A stretch of DNA of 64,000 nucleotides, taken from Epichloe hybrida. Lineage: Eukaryota > Ascomycota > Sordariomycetes > Hypocreales > Clavicipitaceae. Below are positions 46,501-57,367 of this stretch, piece by piece. Every line of letters starts with the position of its first letter. Position 1 is the first letter of the stretch. The notes beneath the pieces were generated by a model. The model was not told the origin of the DNA. It did not search any database and saw only the letters and a program-made list of their open reading frames with translations. A program made the translations under genes and the position numbers. The stretch lies in the NCBI GenBank assembly GCA_019022495.1, contig JAFEKR010000054.1, positions 1 to 64,000 of the forward strand. The letters are read 5' to 3'.

Positions 46501-49500
46501 CTAGTGTTGGAAATCAAATTTGATTTGGAGACAGGCTGTCAACTTGAATTCTGCGGCTGTCGCGCATATATAATGCAATGTGTGTGTGTGTGTATCTGTG
46601 TGTGTGTGAAAGCCATGAACAAGAAGCGATTGCCCATGTCAGAGGCCCATGCACGAACTCCAGAGACACATACATATTGATATGTGGACTGATCCCAGCA
46701 ACTCTGCGGGCAGGCACACAGGAAATCATGATAGATGGAACGGCGAGTCGTACGAATGCGGGTGGTGGTGGCAAGCTGAAGACGCTATCTAGCCTGCCAC
46801 TCTTGAATCAGACATCTCTACTCCATGTCGTCGATGGACTCAACATATACGTGATGAAGTCGTACTGGGAAATTTAATATCTAATTTAGTGTTGAGAATC
46901 GGCACCGGTTGAATTTGCACTGGCCTCCACCCCTCCCGTCAAAGGGCTGTGTGCCCTGCTTGCACATGCAGCAAGGAGAGCTGATTCCTTGTCGCGTGAG
47001 GGACTTTGTGGAGTCTTCGTCTCCCTCTCTCGTGAGTGAAACTCCTTAATAAGAGTCAAAGCCGTTGCCGGGCTGATTCTCTGCGGTTTCCCTTTACATG
47101 AACGAGCTGCCACAGCTGTAACACTGTGTTGGTTACACGTTACTGGGTCAGGAGTGCCGAATCTGATGACGGATTTTCCCTTTTCCTCAGATGTGAAACC
47201 CCTGCCATCATCTAGTGACGGGCTGCGACAAATTCTTTGGGCAACGATAGTTGGAAAGAATGATGCGGGCGTTGCGTGACGGACCGACGGACTGACGGAC
47301 TGACGGCGACGCTTTCCTGTTGTTACCTTGCATCCGGTTTCAAATGACCCGGAGGTGCCACTGCGAAGAGACCTGGTGAGGAGAGAATGGGCTCATATCC
47401 ATTCATCTGCTTGGAGCAGGAAAGCAAATCGTCTACATATGTACAAGTGCACCAGACTCATCCCTGTTCCACCGGCCACCCAGTCCCAGCAGTGCGGCAA
47501 GCCTGGTAATATACATTGTAGTAACATTGTCGGAGGGTCCTCAGAGATCCGGGTATTGTCGTCCAATAGGCAGCTTGGCAGTGGCAGATCTAAACCCAGG
47601 CTAGTAAGCTGAGAATGAAGGCTCAACTGTGGTGTGGCGTCCCTGGCCATGGATCAGAGAGCGCCGCACGATAATACCAGTTGGTTGCGGGCATGGCAGC
47701 CACACGGCATGCAAAGGCGAAGAAGTTGGCGTTGGGTGCTTGTGAGAGGGAAGGACTCAATTTTTTTTTTGAGGAAGGAGACGAGGAGCGTTTGGAAGGG
47801 GGCCGGGCTTCAGAGCATGAGAGCACGCCACCATGCCTAATTCGGGGGGGGTCTACTGGCCCTTGACCCAAACGGCTGAGGAGTTGCTGCTAGATATGCA
47901 CGCTAAATAATGCCGGACGTCGCCATGCGTCGTCCTGTTCAGCTCCAGCTTGCCAGTGGGAGTATTATATCAATCAAATGGGATGGATGGATGGACGGCT
48001 GGATGGATGGATGGATGAGAGAACCCTGGCAAATAATGCACCACACGGCTGCTTGGAAAGAGTCACCTGGCCGCTTAGGATGAAGGCAAAAGAAAAATAA
48101 CCGGTCATAGAATCGTGGGATCAGCGTTGAGCCGGAGAACATGGGCTGACCAGAATGAACGGTTTGACACGAAATGACGATGGAATAAAAGGCTCACAAG
48201 ACGTCAGGTGGCCAGGTGAAAGAGTCAGGCAGTTGCAGCTGGCATCTGGCATCTGGCGACAATTGTAGGAAAGACAGGTTGTCGAAATCAGGCCAGCTCT
48301 TGCCATTCGCAGTGCGTGTCGCTTGTCAAGACCATTCGCCAATGCGTCCAGCCTCATGAAAGGGAAGGTGCAACAGGTTGAAAAAAGATGACGATGCAGT
48401 AAGTAATTCGTGTATGTACGCGACGGGTCAGGATGAAGGCTCCGTGGGAGCAGCAACTCGGCAATGCAACATAAAATAGAGACGGCGTCAGTAATCAAGA
48501 TTACGAGTCGCTGGGTAATACAACATTGACTCGTGACTCGGCAACATATTGCTTTTTTCAACCCTCGACAGCGAGGGCGGAGGGTAATCATGGCGTGCAT
48601 AGGTGTCGAAGTCTAGTTGCCGGCTAATCTTACGAAGGACTAATATTATGGCGTTATTAGACGTGGATCTTGGGGGAATAGCGAAATGCGCCCCGGAGTT
48701 CGGACTTTTATTCAAAGGTTGGAATTGCTTTTGCCCTGCGTTTGCATTGCAGTCCATCCCTTTCGAAACCCCAACAACAGACGAATCAGTCGGGCCAATT
48801 ATACCAAAAAGTCATCATGAGAATGCAGCGAGCCCCTTTCATTGAGGAAGAGCGAGCAGTGAGCACACATTCGTCGTGGAGAACAACAATGTCAGGCGCC
48901 CACAGCAGATATCACCCCTGGCTTGCAACAGAGACATGCAAGGGCAAGCAACGGCCTCTCAAACATATCATTTTTTTTTTCAGCTCCAAGTGAATACCAA
49001 AGGCTCACGCCGCAAACTCTGTATTGCTCTGCTCGATTTCATGTTTTGATCGCCGACAGAGTGCGGACACCTACCAACGGACACTTGTGGCAACCAAAAC
49101 ATAACAAAACCGTTATGGCATGAGGAAGGGGCAGCTACCTCCGAGGATGTTGCCCGCAGTGTTTCTCCGTGTCATAATGTCTGTCATTGTCTGGGCAGAA
49201 CCGGAGCGGCCGCCATACAGCACCAGTGTAGGTTATTCAGGTACCCAGTGCTCCAGCCTGAGCGCCGAGCGAGAAGCCACTTACGACGGGAAGCCGCCAA
49301 CGCCGCCGCCACCACTTTGTTACCTTGTTAGTAATGACAGACTGGAAGACATGGCTCAGCCATTTCATAACAGTTTCGAGAATGGCCTCTAGCACTGGCA
49401 TCCACGGCTTCCAGAACTATCGAGCCGGAAGTAACCCTATATAGAGATGTTTGGTAACGTGACGTGGCATTAGTAACATGACTTGGCACAATAGCGACTC

Positions 49501-50640
49501 GCACAAAGGCCAGACCAAATGTCATTCTTCTCGATATTTCATTTTTTTTTTATCCGTCCCGAGTCTCTTGGCTCTCTCTGGAGTATGGACAGAGTGCCGG
49601 TCGTCCGGGGCCCCGGGGCCGGGGCCTGCGACCAGGGACCTGCCCTGGGATGTGAGAGGCTTATTCTGCATGGTGAGATTATTACGGCGACGCTGTGTAT
49701 GATGACCGGGGGGTGTGTGCGTGCGAGATCAGAAGGCCATGTGTGTTGCGGATGGGCCAATTTCTCAAGAACAGTCTGTGTGATTCAGCATTGGGCTTTA
49801 TCGGCCAGCACTTCCGCAGTAAGATGGCTAATTGACAGTTGTCGAAAGATGCCAAGCAAGCCGTTGTGCCACGCTGACGATTTCGGTAGAAGGTGCGGAT
49901 ATTACAGCATGATTGCTTTGGTATTCTCGGGCCATCCTCGTGCGAAGTTTCCAGATATTTTGGACAGCTCTTCCTACGAAATCTATGCGTATCGTCGTCG
50001 ACCTCGTGAATTCAGCAATTGGGCGTTCATATTATGTATTGTTGTAATATCGTGACCCACGTCAAGACACGCACTCGGTTCAGGTCGAAGGGCCCAAGCC
50101 CACACCCCCCCTGAGACTAAGAGGCTTACACATGCACATACTTATATGCACACACCCCCTGTCCCCATCGCATCGGAAAAGGACCCAGGACCCATCAAGA
50201 CCCATGCGAGGGGAACACATTTAACGGGGATGGGGCACCAGATCCCACCTTTGCGAAGTATGTAACGGCACTGGGCTGGCACGAGACCCGCGCAATAACG
50301 GGACAGCCGTGGCCACACGCTGTAACGGTATAAAGGTAAAATGAGCCACGACCAACACTGCTGGAAACAAGACGAGAGCCAGAGCCGGAGCCGGAGCCAG
50401 AACAGTGGGCAACAGAAAAGCACTGGCCACTTGGCCACTGTCCTCTGTTGGATCCGACTCGCAAGGGGGCGCACCGACCGAAAGGATTTGGAAGCATTGG
50501 CAATTATCTGAGGTAATAGCAAGCGATTCAGGAATTGACCGCCGCCGCCGCCGCTGCTGTCGGAGCGCCACAGATGGTTTTGTTATTAAGATGCAGGTTG
50601 TAGGATCATCAGTGAGCAATTGCTGCTCAGACCAGACCAT

Positions 50641-50740
50641 TGCATCACATCGCATCGCATCGCATCGCATCGCATCGCATCGCATCGCATCGCATCGCAT
50701 CGCATCGCATCGCACCGCACCGCACCGCATTGCATCGCAG
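50641..50740. repeat. CATCG pentanucleotide microsatellite
   Basis: Around 18 copies of CGCAT/CGCAC, partly degenerate at the right end (CGCACCGCACC). Confidence 0.95.
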
Positions 50741-51200
50741 TGGCTCACTCCGGTGGTGTAGGCGCCCCAGCGAATACGAATGCAACAGAGTCTGCTCTGG
50801 TACGGAGTAAAAAGTATGTAGAGGTGAGTTGGGGGCGGGCGGGCGCTACTAGACTCAGCGATTATTGCCTGTCCGTCGCCAAATCCGCCGCTGATACTAC
50901 TGCTGCTGCTGCCGGTTTTTTTTTTTTTTTCCCTTTCCTCGGGCGGCCAGACCACCTACCTGCACGCTGCACGCTGCACGCTGCACGATGGTAGCAATCA
51001 GGACCAGTCTGAGTGCCAGTAATAATAAACACGTCTCGTCCAGCTGCGCTGCCCCCACCAGCAAGCAGTACATACATGTACGGCAGCTGAGACGGTTGCT
51101 GCTTGACCCAGAGCACCCAGAGCCAAGTCGAGTCAAGCCGGCGCCGATCGGACCTCCCTCCCAAACTCGTGCCCAGACTCAAGTTGCCAGACATTACTCG

Positions 51201-51288
51201 TGCCTGCCTGCCTGCCTTCCTTCCTGCCTTCCTTCCCGCCTTCCTTCCTTCCTGCCTACCTGCCTGCCTACCTGCCTGCCTGCCTGCA
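51201..51288. repeat. CCTG/CCTT tetranucleotide repeat tract
   Basis: Alternating CCTGCCTGCCTTCCTTCC and CCTGCCTACCTG units over nearly 90 bp. Confidence 0.9.
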
Positions 51289-51719
51289 CGGAGTACCTGT
51301 ATGTATTCGGTGCTCCGGGCCACCAGACAAGGAGGAAGGAGCACCTGGTACCTCCAACTCCGTACTACGGAGTAATGTCCCACCAGACCGCCCCCTTCAG
51401 AATATGGAAAGCCTCGTCGGCAACCGGAAAGTCACTATTGCACTAATTCTAGACAGATGGGCGGTGCCCCAGCGGCGCCCCCCTCTGCCGTGCCGCCGCC
51501 AGAAGGTGTCTGCGACTTTCATGACTGCCCGGCGCCCGGATCGATGGCGGCGTGCCCTTGCGCTAGTCTAGTCATACCATTGGCAAGACCGAACCCATCC
51601 CATCCCATCCACTTGGTCTGCCCATGCCAATCCGACCGAATCTGATCAACCCACCGTCCACAGTCTGTCCCCTTGCCAAAGTCCCGGCCCTCCTTTTCAC
51701 CTGTAGCCGGCACCATGTC

Positions 51720-51945
51720 CATGTCATGTCGTGCCCTCCCTCCTTCTCCTTCCGTTTGGGATCTATTTTCCTTATTCTTCCTCCCATCTGCTGGTTTCGT
51801 TCCCAACTTTTCCCACTTCCCTCCTTCTCTCACACTCCTATCCTCGATCCCCTCGCGGAACAGCTCTTGCTCTTGCCCTATTCTTCTCTCCTATTTACTA
51901 CTCCTTATTCTATTCTTCTTTCCTTCGACTGAACAACAATTACAC
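51720..51945 (+). promoter_or_regulatory. Pyrimidine-rich leader/promoter tract of the Tcp11-type gene
   Basis: Long CT-rich plus-strand stretch with TTCTTCC/TCCTTCTC runs, ending in TCGACTGAACAAC. Transcription of filamentous-fungal genes often starts at or just after such tracts; this is inference from composition and position. Confidence 0.4.
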
Positions 51946-52232
51946 TCTCTTGATCTGCCCACTCACATTGATCGATCTACTACATACCCCCCTGCCAACC
52001 ACAAGACGACAATTCCGGCACCGACACTCTCTCGCCAAAACAAGTCTGAGTTGAGCAGCAAGAGGACCATCTCTCTCAACAAGACAAACAGGAGGATATC
52101 GACATTTCTGTTCATACTGTACCACCTTTACAAAACCGGCAGCAGGGGATCAAGCACGAAACCGCGAGATAGACCAGCAGACCCCATATACTTCCTCGGG
52201 GAAGACGCCGTGGAACTACTACATACCTGGAT

Positions 52233-52638
52233 GTAAGCACAACAAACCAATGTTTGATTCTTCTGTTGTTCGAAACCAAGTCGTGCAGTGCAGTCCTGTG
52301 ACGGGAAGGAATCTGGAGTGGGACTGAAAAGCGTCTGGTTGTCTTTGTCACTGGGCTTGTCCTTGTGTGCGTGGCGTGTGTGTGTGTGTGTGTGTGTATG
52401 TCTGTTCAACTTTGGTGTTGCTCGGGCCTGCACTTGAAATTCAGCTACACGATTTCTGCACCTCGCCCTCGATTAGGCGACCTGAGTCTGCAACTGCCCG
52501 TGCCTCGTGACAGTGCGCTCTGTTGCACACTGCCTTGTTTGCGTTTGCATATTCGATGGGGGGGTTTTTTTTTTCTTCTTGTCTTGTTACTACCTTTCTT
52601 TGGGTCTTCGTGCTAACGGCTGGACAATCACTGTGTAG
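52233..52638 (+). other. Probable intron in the 5' leader of the Tcp11-type gene
   Basis: Donor GTAAGC at 52,233, branch-point sequence GCTAAC at about 52,610 and acceptor GTGTAG ending 52,638. Splicing would join leader sequence without adding in-frame coding to the downstream ATG at 52,779. Confidence 0.55.
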
Positions 52639-52778
52639 CGACCAACTTTGATTCACCAAACCGACGACTATTTGTTAAATACGAGAACCTCCCCGGCAGA
52701 CTTCGCCTGGTTGCAAGCCTGCGTACTCCTCGACAATCTTGACCAATTACGCAAAAACAAAAAAAAAGGCCTCAAAAA

Positions 52779-54833
52779 ATGCTACCAGAACAAGGCACCG
52801 GTGGCCCTGTTGAGAGGTCACGCAGAAGCCTCTCTATTTCAACCCCTTGTCCCAAAACCGACGGTGAATCCATGCAAGATGCGGATGTCCAGATGCAAGC
52901 ACCACCTCAGGATGAGTCGCCAACTTCGAGCACCACACAGTCATCCTCACAAGAATCACCGAGGCGATGCGAGGCCGCTTTGCGGTCTTCAACCCCTGGA
53001 TCCACGGTTCTCTCAAGGAATCCCTCCAGCACCTCGACTTCATCGACGCCGACCCCTGAGCCAGCTTCCACACGCCGCCACTCACGGCGGACATCCTCTC
53101 ATCATCACTCATTGCCCGTGGAGCCTCCTGTCACGAGATCAACACTGAGTGAATTGGATGTGTCCAAGATCATTCACAACCCGAAACTACGACACGACAT
53201 CAATTTTGATCCCGAACTGCACTTCAGACCCAATCTGGATGGAGAAAAGGGCCGAAAGAAGCAAGAGAGGGCCAATCAGTTTTGGAAGGCAATGAAGGAG
53301 GAGTTGGCCATGTTCATCACGGACCGGTCCAGTTTCTACGCCAAGCACGGTGAGAGTGACGATTGGACGCTGCCGTCACTACTGAAAGCGGTCAAGGATA
53401 TCATCCAGACACTAGTGCCCCAACGCGACCGCCGGTTCCTGGACGAGGGCCTCAACGTCGAGCTCCTGATGCAGCAGTTCCACAAGGGCATCGCTGACCT
53501 CGAGAAGCTCGCCCATTGGCTCTCCCTCGTTCTCAAGTCTCATTGTGCTCCGATGCGGGATGAGTGGGTCGACACAATGTACACCCAACTCAGCAATGGC
53601 AACCGAGACTCTGATCTGGACCAATTGGTGACTGGAATGCGCAGCCTGCTGAGCGTCCTGGAAGCCATGAAGCTGGATGTTGCCAACCATCAGATCCGAT
53701 GCCTGCGACCTGTCCTCATTGAAGATACGACACACTTTGAGCAAAAGTTTTTCCTGAAGAAAATTCAGTCTCGCAAAGTGGACATTGGTGGCGCCCGAGA
53801 TTGGTACAGAAATGCCGACAGAAATTATTCAGCCACCCTCGGCGGCGGCGGCGGCGGCAGCAGCAGCAGCAACAGCAGCAACACATCTCACAACTTTGGC
53901 GACATGGGCGTGTTCTTTGAGGCCCTGTCTCGCTTGGTTTTGCCTTCATCTGGTGAGAAGCGTGTACCTAGCACATTCCTGTTTGACGAGGAGCGCATCT
54001 TGAAGCTTCGATCCGACATGGTTGATGCCATCAATCTGGACATTTGCATGCGCATGTACGAGGACCTAGACAGGGTCGGACGTTATAGCGCCAAGATGCT
54101 TGGCCGCAACACTCAGCCCTTGGATGAAGAGACGCTCACTTCGTCGACGACACCCAGCTCAGAGTTTAACTTTAATACGCCCCTGTCAAGCTCAAGACCG
54201 TCGAGTCTTGTTCTCAGTGCCTCTGACGACTCGTCGGCTGCCTCTGACTCGTCGGCCGACTCTTCTCCACGATCCTCTCTCGTCATGCCTTCCTATGTCG
54301 CTCCCGAGGATAGTGAGTCGAGAATCAAGTCTAAGAATGTGTACAAGTCGCTCGTCGCATTGCTTCAATCAGCCACGCCCTCGTCACGACACTCAAGCCG
54401 CTGGCAGACTATGGCGCCATCCATGGCGCTCCAAATCTTCCGCTACACGGACGCACCGTCTGAGCTGTTGCCGACCTTTGAGGAGAGGCTCATGGATAAT
54501 GTTTGCCGAGTTGACTCACAAATCTATCGAGAGGTTGAGCATGCCTTCCACAGCAGGCTCATGGCCGAGCTGACCAATCGAGTACGCGACTTCAAGGCTC
54601 TGTCCGGCGTCTGCCTCTTCTCGGTCGCCACCGGCGGACACAGGCCTAGCGGCTGCGGCGGCAGCCATCTAGCCCGAGACCTTGACTCGGGGCTACGTGA
54701 TGGACAGGACGAGGGAGGCATCGAGGACATGGCAACTCGGCTTGCCCATCTCGGAGTGCTGCACTGGCGTGTGTGGGCCCAGCTGGCCTATCTCGGTGAC
54801 AACGAAGACATGGCCGTGGATTCCACGTCCTAA
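52779..54833 (+). CDS. SOK1: Tcp11-domain protein (Sok1-like)
   Basis: A 684-residue single-exon protein. After a Ser/Thr/Pro-rich N-terminus (about 1-125) the Tcp11 domain runs from about residue 125 (LDVSKIIHNPKLRHDINFDP) to the C-terminus. It includes LHFRPNLDGEKGRKKQERAN, MRDEWVDTMYTQL, FFEALSRLVLP and VGRYSAKMLG-type segments. Two low-complexity inserts interrupt it: Gly/Ser/Asn (about 352-368) and Ser-rich (about 470-510). Budding-yeast Sok1 was found as a suppressor linked to cAMP/protein kinase A signalling; the mammalian relative is Tcp11. The role here is inferred from family only. The start has an A-rich context (CAAAAAATG). A long pyrimidine-rich leader with a probable intron precedes it. 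It converges with the Uds1 gene. Confidence 0.85.
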   Translation: MLPEQGTGGPVERSRRSLSISTPCPKTDGESMQDADVQMQAPPQDESPTSSTTQSSSQESPRRCEAALRSSTPGSTVLSRNPSSTSTSSTPTPEPASTRRHSRRTSSHHHSLPVEPPVTRSTLSELDVSKIIHNPKLRHDINFDPELHFRPNLDGEKGRKKQERANQFWKAMKEELAMFITDRSSFYAKHGESDDWTLPSLLKAVKDIIQTLVPQRDRRFLDEGLNVELLMQQFHKGIADLEKLAHWLSLVLKSHCAPMRDEWVDTMYTQLSNGNRDSDLDQLVTGMRSLLSVLEAMKLDVANHQIRCLRPVLIEDTTHFEQKFFLKKIQSRKVDIGGARDWYRNADRNYSATLGGGGGGSSSSNSSNTSHNFGDMGVFFEALSRLVLPSSGEKRVPSTFLFDEERILKLRSDMVDAINLDICMRMYEDLDRVGRYSAKMLGRNTQPLDEETLTSSTTPSSEFNFNTPLSSSRPSSLVLSASDDSSAASDSSADSSPRSSLVMPSYVAPEDSESRIKSKNVYKSLVALLQSATPSSRHSSRWQTMAPSMALQIFRYTDAPSELLPTFEERLMDNVCRVDSQIYREVEHAFHSRLMAELTNRVRDFKALSGVCLFSVATGGHRPSGCGGSHLARDLDSGLRDGQDEGGIEDMATRLAHLGVLHWRVWAQLAYLGDNEDMAVDSTS

Positions 54834-57367
54834 TTTGGATTCACATTGACTGATGCTCCCCCCTCCCTAGCTCTACCTGCTAGTCTTTTCACGGGAACGC
54901 CCGTGACGCTCGTGACGCCCTTTCCGTCTCCAACTTGCGGTAGAATATCTTATCTCGGTCGGCAAATTCCATCACTTCTTTCCATAACAAGATATCCTCG
55001 GGGCTTTCACCAAAGCTTCTGCTTGATGGTTGATAGGGGCGAGAGCCTCAAATTCTTGCCACCTCAAGAAATGGGCCGCGGCTCATCAACCTGGCATGAT
55101 CTAGAATCACACCAACATCTATCTAGCTGGACTTGCGACTCTTTTTTACATCATCTATTTCTTTATTATTCTTTTTTTCTTCTTCGTTCACACAAGTTGA
55201 TGCATTCCCAATTTGGGCCCTGCGAGTTGGAGTTGGAGAGTAGATTGGCCAATTGAGATGATCGGGTATACTTTTTTTTTTGGCGTCTGCATACTGGCTG
55301 CTGCTGCTGCTTTTTTGTTTTCTCTTTGTTCACGCAGGCTTGGCTTATACTTGTTCTGATTTTTATTCCTGCACCTCCCCCCATCCCTTTTTTTCGATCC
55401 TCCTCACGCGGGGACAAGACTTGCCTTTTCTTTTTCGGTTCATCCGTCGTCATTTTGTCAGACATGGCGTTCATGAGAGGCGGGATAGAGAGTCGGCGCA
55501 GATATAGCCAGACTTGTTTACCCCAGCTTCGCGGCTGCAAGCCTGACACCAGTGGAGGGGATGTAGGATGTATGGAAGCGCCGCGGACGCAATACATTTT
55601 GTGCATTAGCCAAGATTGAGTGATAATCGAGTGCCCGCTCTGGCCGAATCAATTAGAGGGCTGCGGCTATTGAGAAGCATCAATACAGCATACAGGGCGC
55701 TAGTCCACGAATACTACGGGGTTTTCACTTTTCACATGACTATTGATGATGTGCGTGTATGTGTTTTTGTAATTGTAGGGTCGTCGACGGTATCTGGTGA
55801 CGAACGCCACAGATTCGTCCTACTTGGCATTGTTCTGCTGGACCACGGCCGTGAAGAAGATGCGAATGCTCCTCTACAATGAGTCGTGGTTGGTTCTTGC
55901 GTGATTCTCTCACGTCTTGCGAATACGTGTGCTCTTCAATAAAGTTTGCCGGTCCCCATATGCACGCACCTTGGCTGCGGGCGTGAATAGTCAGTCGGAC
56001 GAGAAGCAAACGCGTCATGCTTGGTTGGTCTCTGAGCTCTTTCAAGAAAGAAAGAAAGGAAGGGGAAGAAACGGAAAGATTTTCAAGGAAGCGGAGCGAA
56101 ACGGGAAGAACCGAGGCTTCCCGATTGGATATTTTTTTTTGCCTTTTCTTTTTTTGCCTTTTTTGCCTTTTTCAGGGTGGCGGCACGGATTGGAAGCTGG
56201 CTGGTCTACATTTGGTGTAAGGTGAAAGTGAAATTACAAGCGGGTCGCTTTGTGGACATTTTTGACTTCTTCATGAATCATGTCATCTGGGTCGATGAGC
56301 TTGTTAGGAAAGACTATTCATTTAGGAATGGGATATATATCTTGGGGGAAGAAGGGGGGGGTTTGGGAGGAAACACTTTTGGGTTTCCCACGCCCCCCTG
56401 CTGACGGACAATTTTGTACAGGGCGTAGTCTGTAGTGTAGATGGGAACTGGGGGCGGCCCGGGGGGCTGGAACCGGGGGATTTTGCGGGATGGCAGGGCT
56501 GCCTGCGTGGAAGATTTGGAAGCATCATCACCTTGGTTCTGACGGGGTGAGTTTTCCTTGCATCGCAAACCCTGTGCAAGCTGATGTTTTAAACTCCGAG
56601 GCCCGCCGGGGGGCGGGGAGGAAAGTTATTTATTTTATTGATACACTAGAGGCTCCCGGTGGTCCGCGGCGGGGCGTCCATGGTTTTTCTTGTATAGGGT
56701 TTGGCGAGCCGCGATAAAGGGGTTGGAAGGCGCTTGAATTCATGGAGACGCGGGGATGGCATCAAAGGCTTGTTTTGCGGCTTTGAACTGACTGGCAGCC
56801 TTCACGTGCTAGTATCGTGAATGACTTTTGCCGGCCCTTCAGTCCGCTTCACACAAACTTTAGTCAACGCATCATACAAACAGCAGTACTCATCAGTTGT
56901 GTATTTCCTAGAATGTCGTCATCCAACAAACATCCCGTCTTTTCTATCCACCAAGACAACAGCATAAAGACAACAGTATATATAAGAACATGAAGAAAAA
57001 AAGATAAAAAAAAAAAAAAAGGGAAGAGGGGTTCAGGGTAACCCTGTCCCACCGCCCCCTTTTCAACCGTGATCCCCATCGTTAATGACATCATATCCTT
57101 TGGAAGAATGCTCCTCAGGGAATTTCGAGGCAGGTTCATGGTGGTGGCAGGTTGTGGTGTCTGTCCATGCTGTGCCGGCATGGCATGCCATATACATAAT
57201 GAAAGAACAAGTGACGAGCGTGAGAGTATGCATCAGGTGGGCGGGCTCTTGACAATGGTCCCGAGTATTATTCGGAGAGTTATGCAGAGAGGAGGAGTCG
57301 GGCTCGCGAGGTTTAACAAGTAAAGTGTGCTGAGAATGCTGCTTCAGGAACAATGACGCCGTCGGTT
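54834..57367. other. 2.5-kb convergent intergenic region between the Tcp11-type and Uds1 genes
   Basis: 3' regions of two converging genes. Contains T-runs (55,270-55,279, 56,130-56,175) and short G-runs. I see no gene. Confidence 0.55.

Larger units (their letters stand above)
43530..52778. other. 9.2-kb region without a recognisable gene
   Basis: Normal, non-RIP composition but no frame on either strand that I can relate to a protein family, and no tRNA or rRNA seen. It holds many simple repeats: A/GA run 43,979-44,023, A-runs 45,556-45,582 and 45,869-45,890, TG runs 46,577-46,609 and 52,373-52,397, GGAT repeats 47,976-48,018, GCATC repeats 50,641-50,740, CCTG/CCTT repeats 51,201-51,288. 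It also has several TACGGAGTA motifs. The right end is the leader of the Tcp11-type gene. Small spliced genes or non-coding RNAs cannot be excluded. Confidence 0.6.

Noticed and set aside
49519..50055. 178-codon plus-strand frame as a gene
   Set aside because: No family resemblance, starts inside a T-run, and random frames of this size occur in GC-balanced DNA.
50641..50740. CRISPR-like array
   Set aside because: It is a pentanucleotide microsatellite without spacers, in a eukaryotic genome.
51673..52236. 187-codon frame in the Tcp11-gene leader as a separate protein
   Set aside because: It is composed of the pyrimidine-rich tract and ends at the intron donor. Splicing leads quickly to a stop. 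More likely leader.
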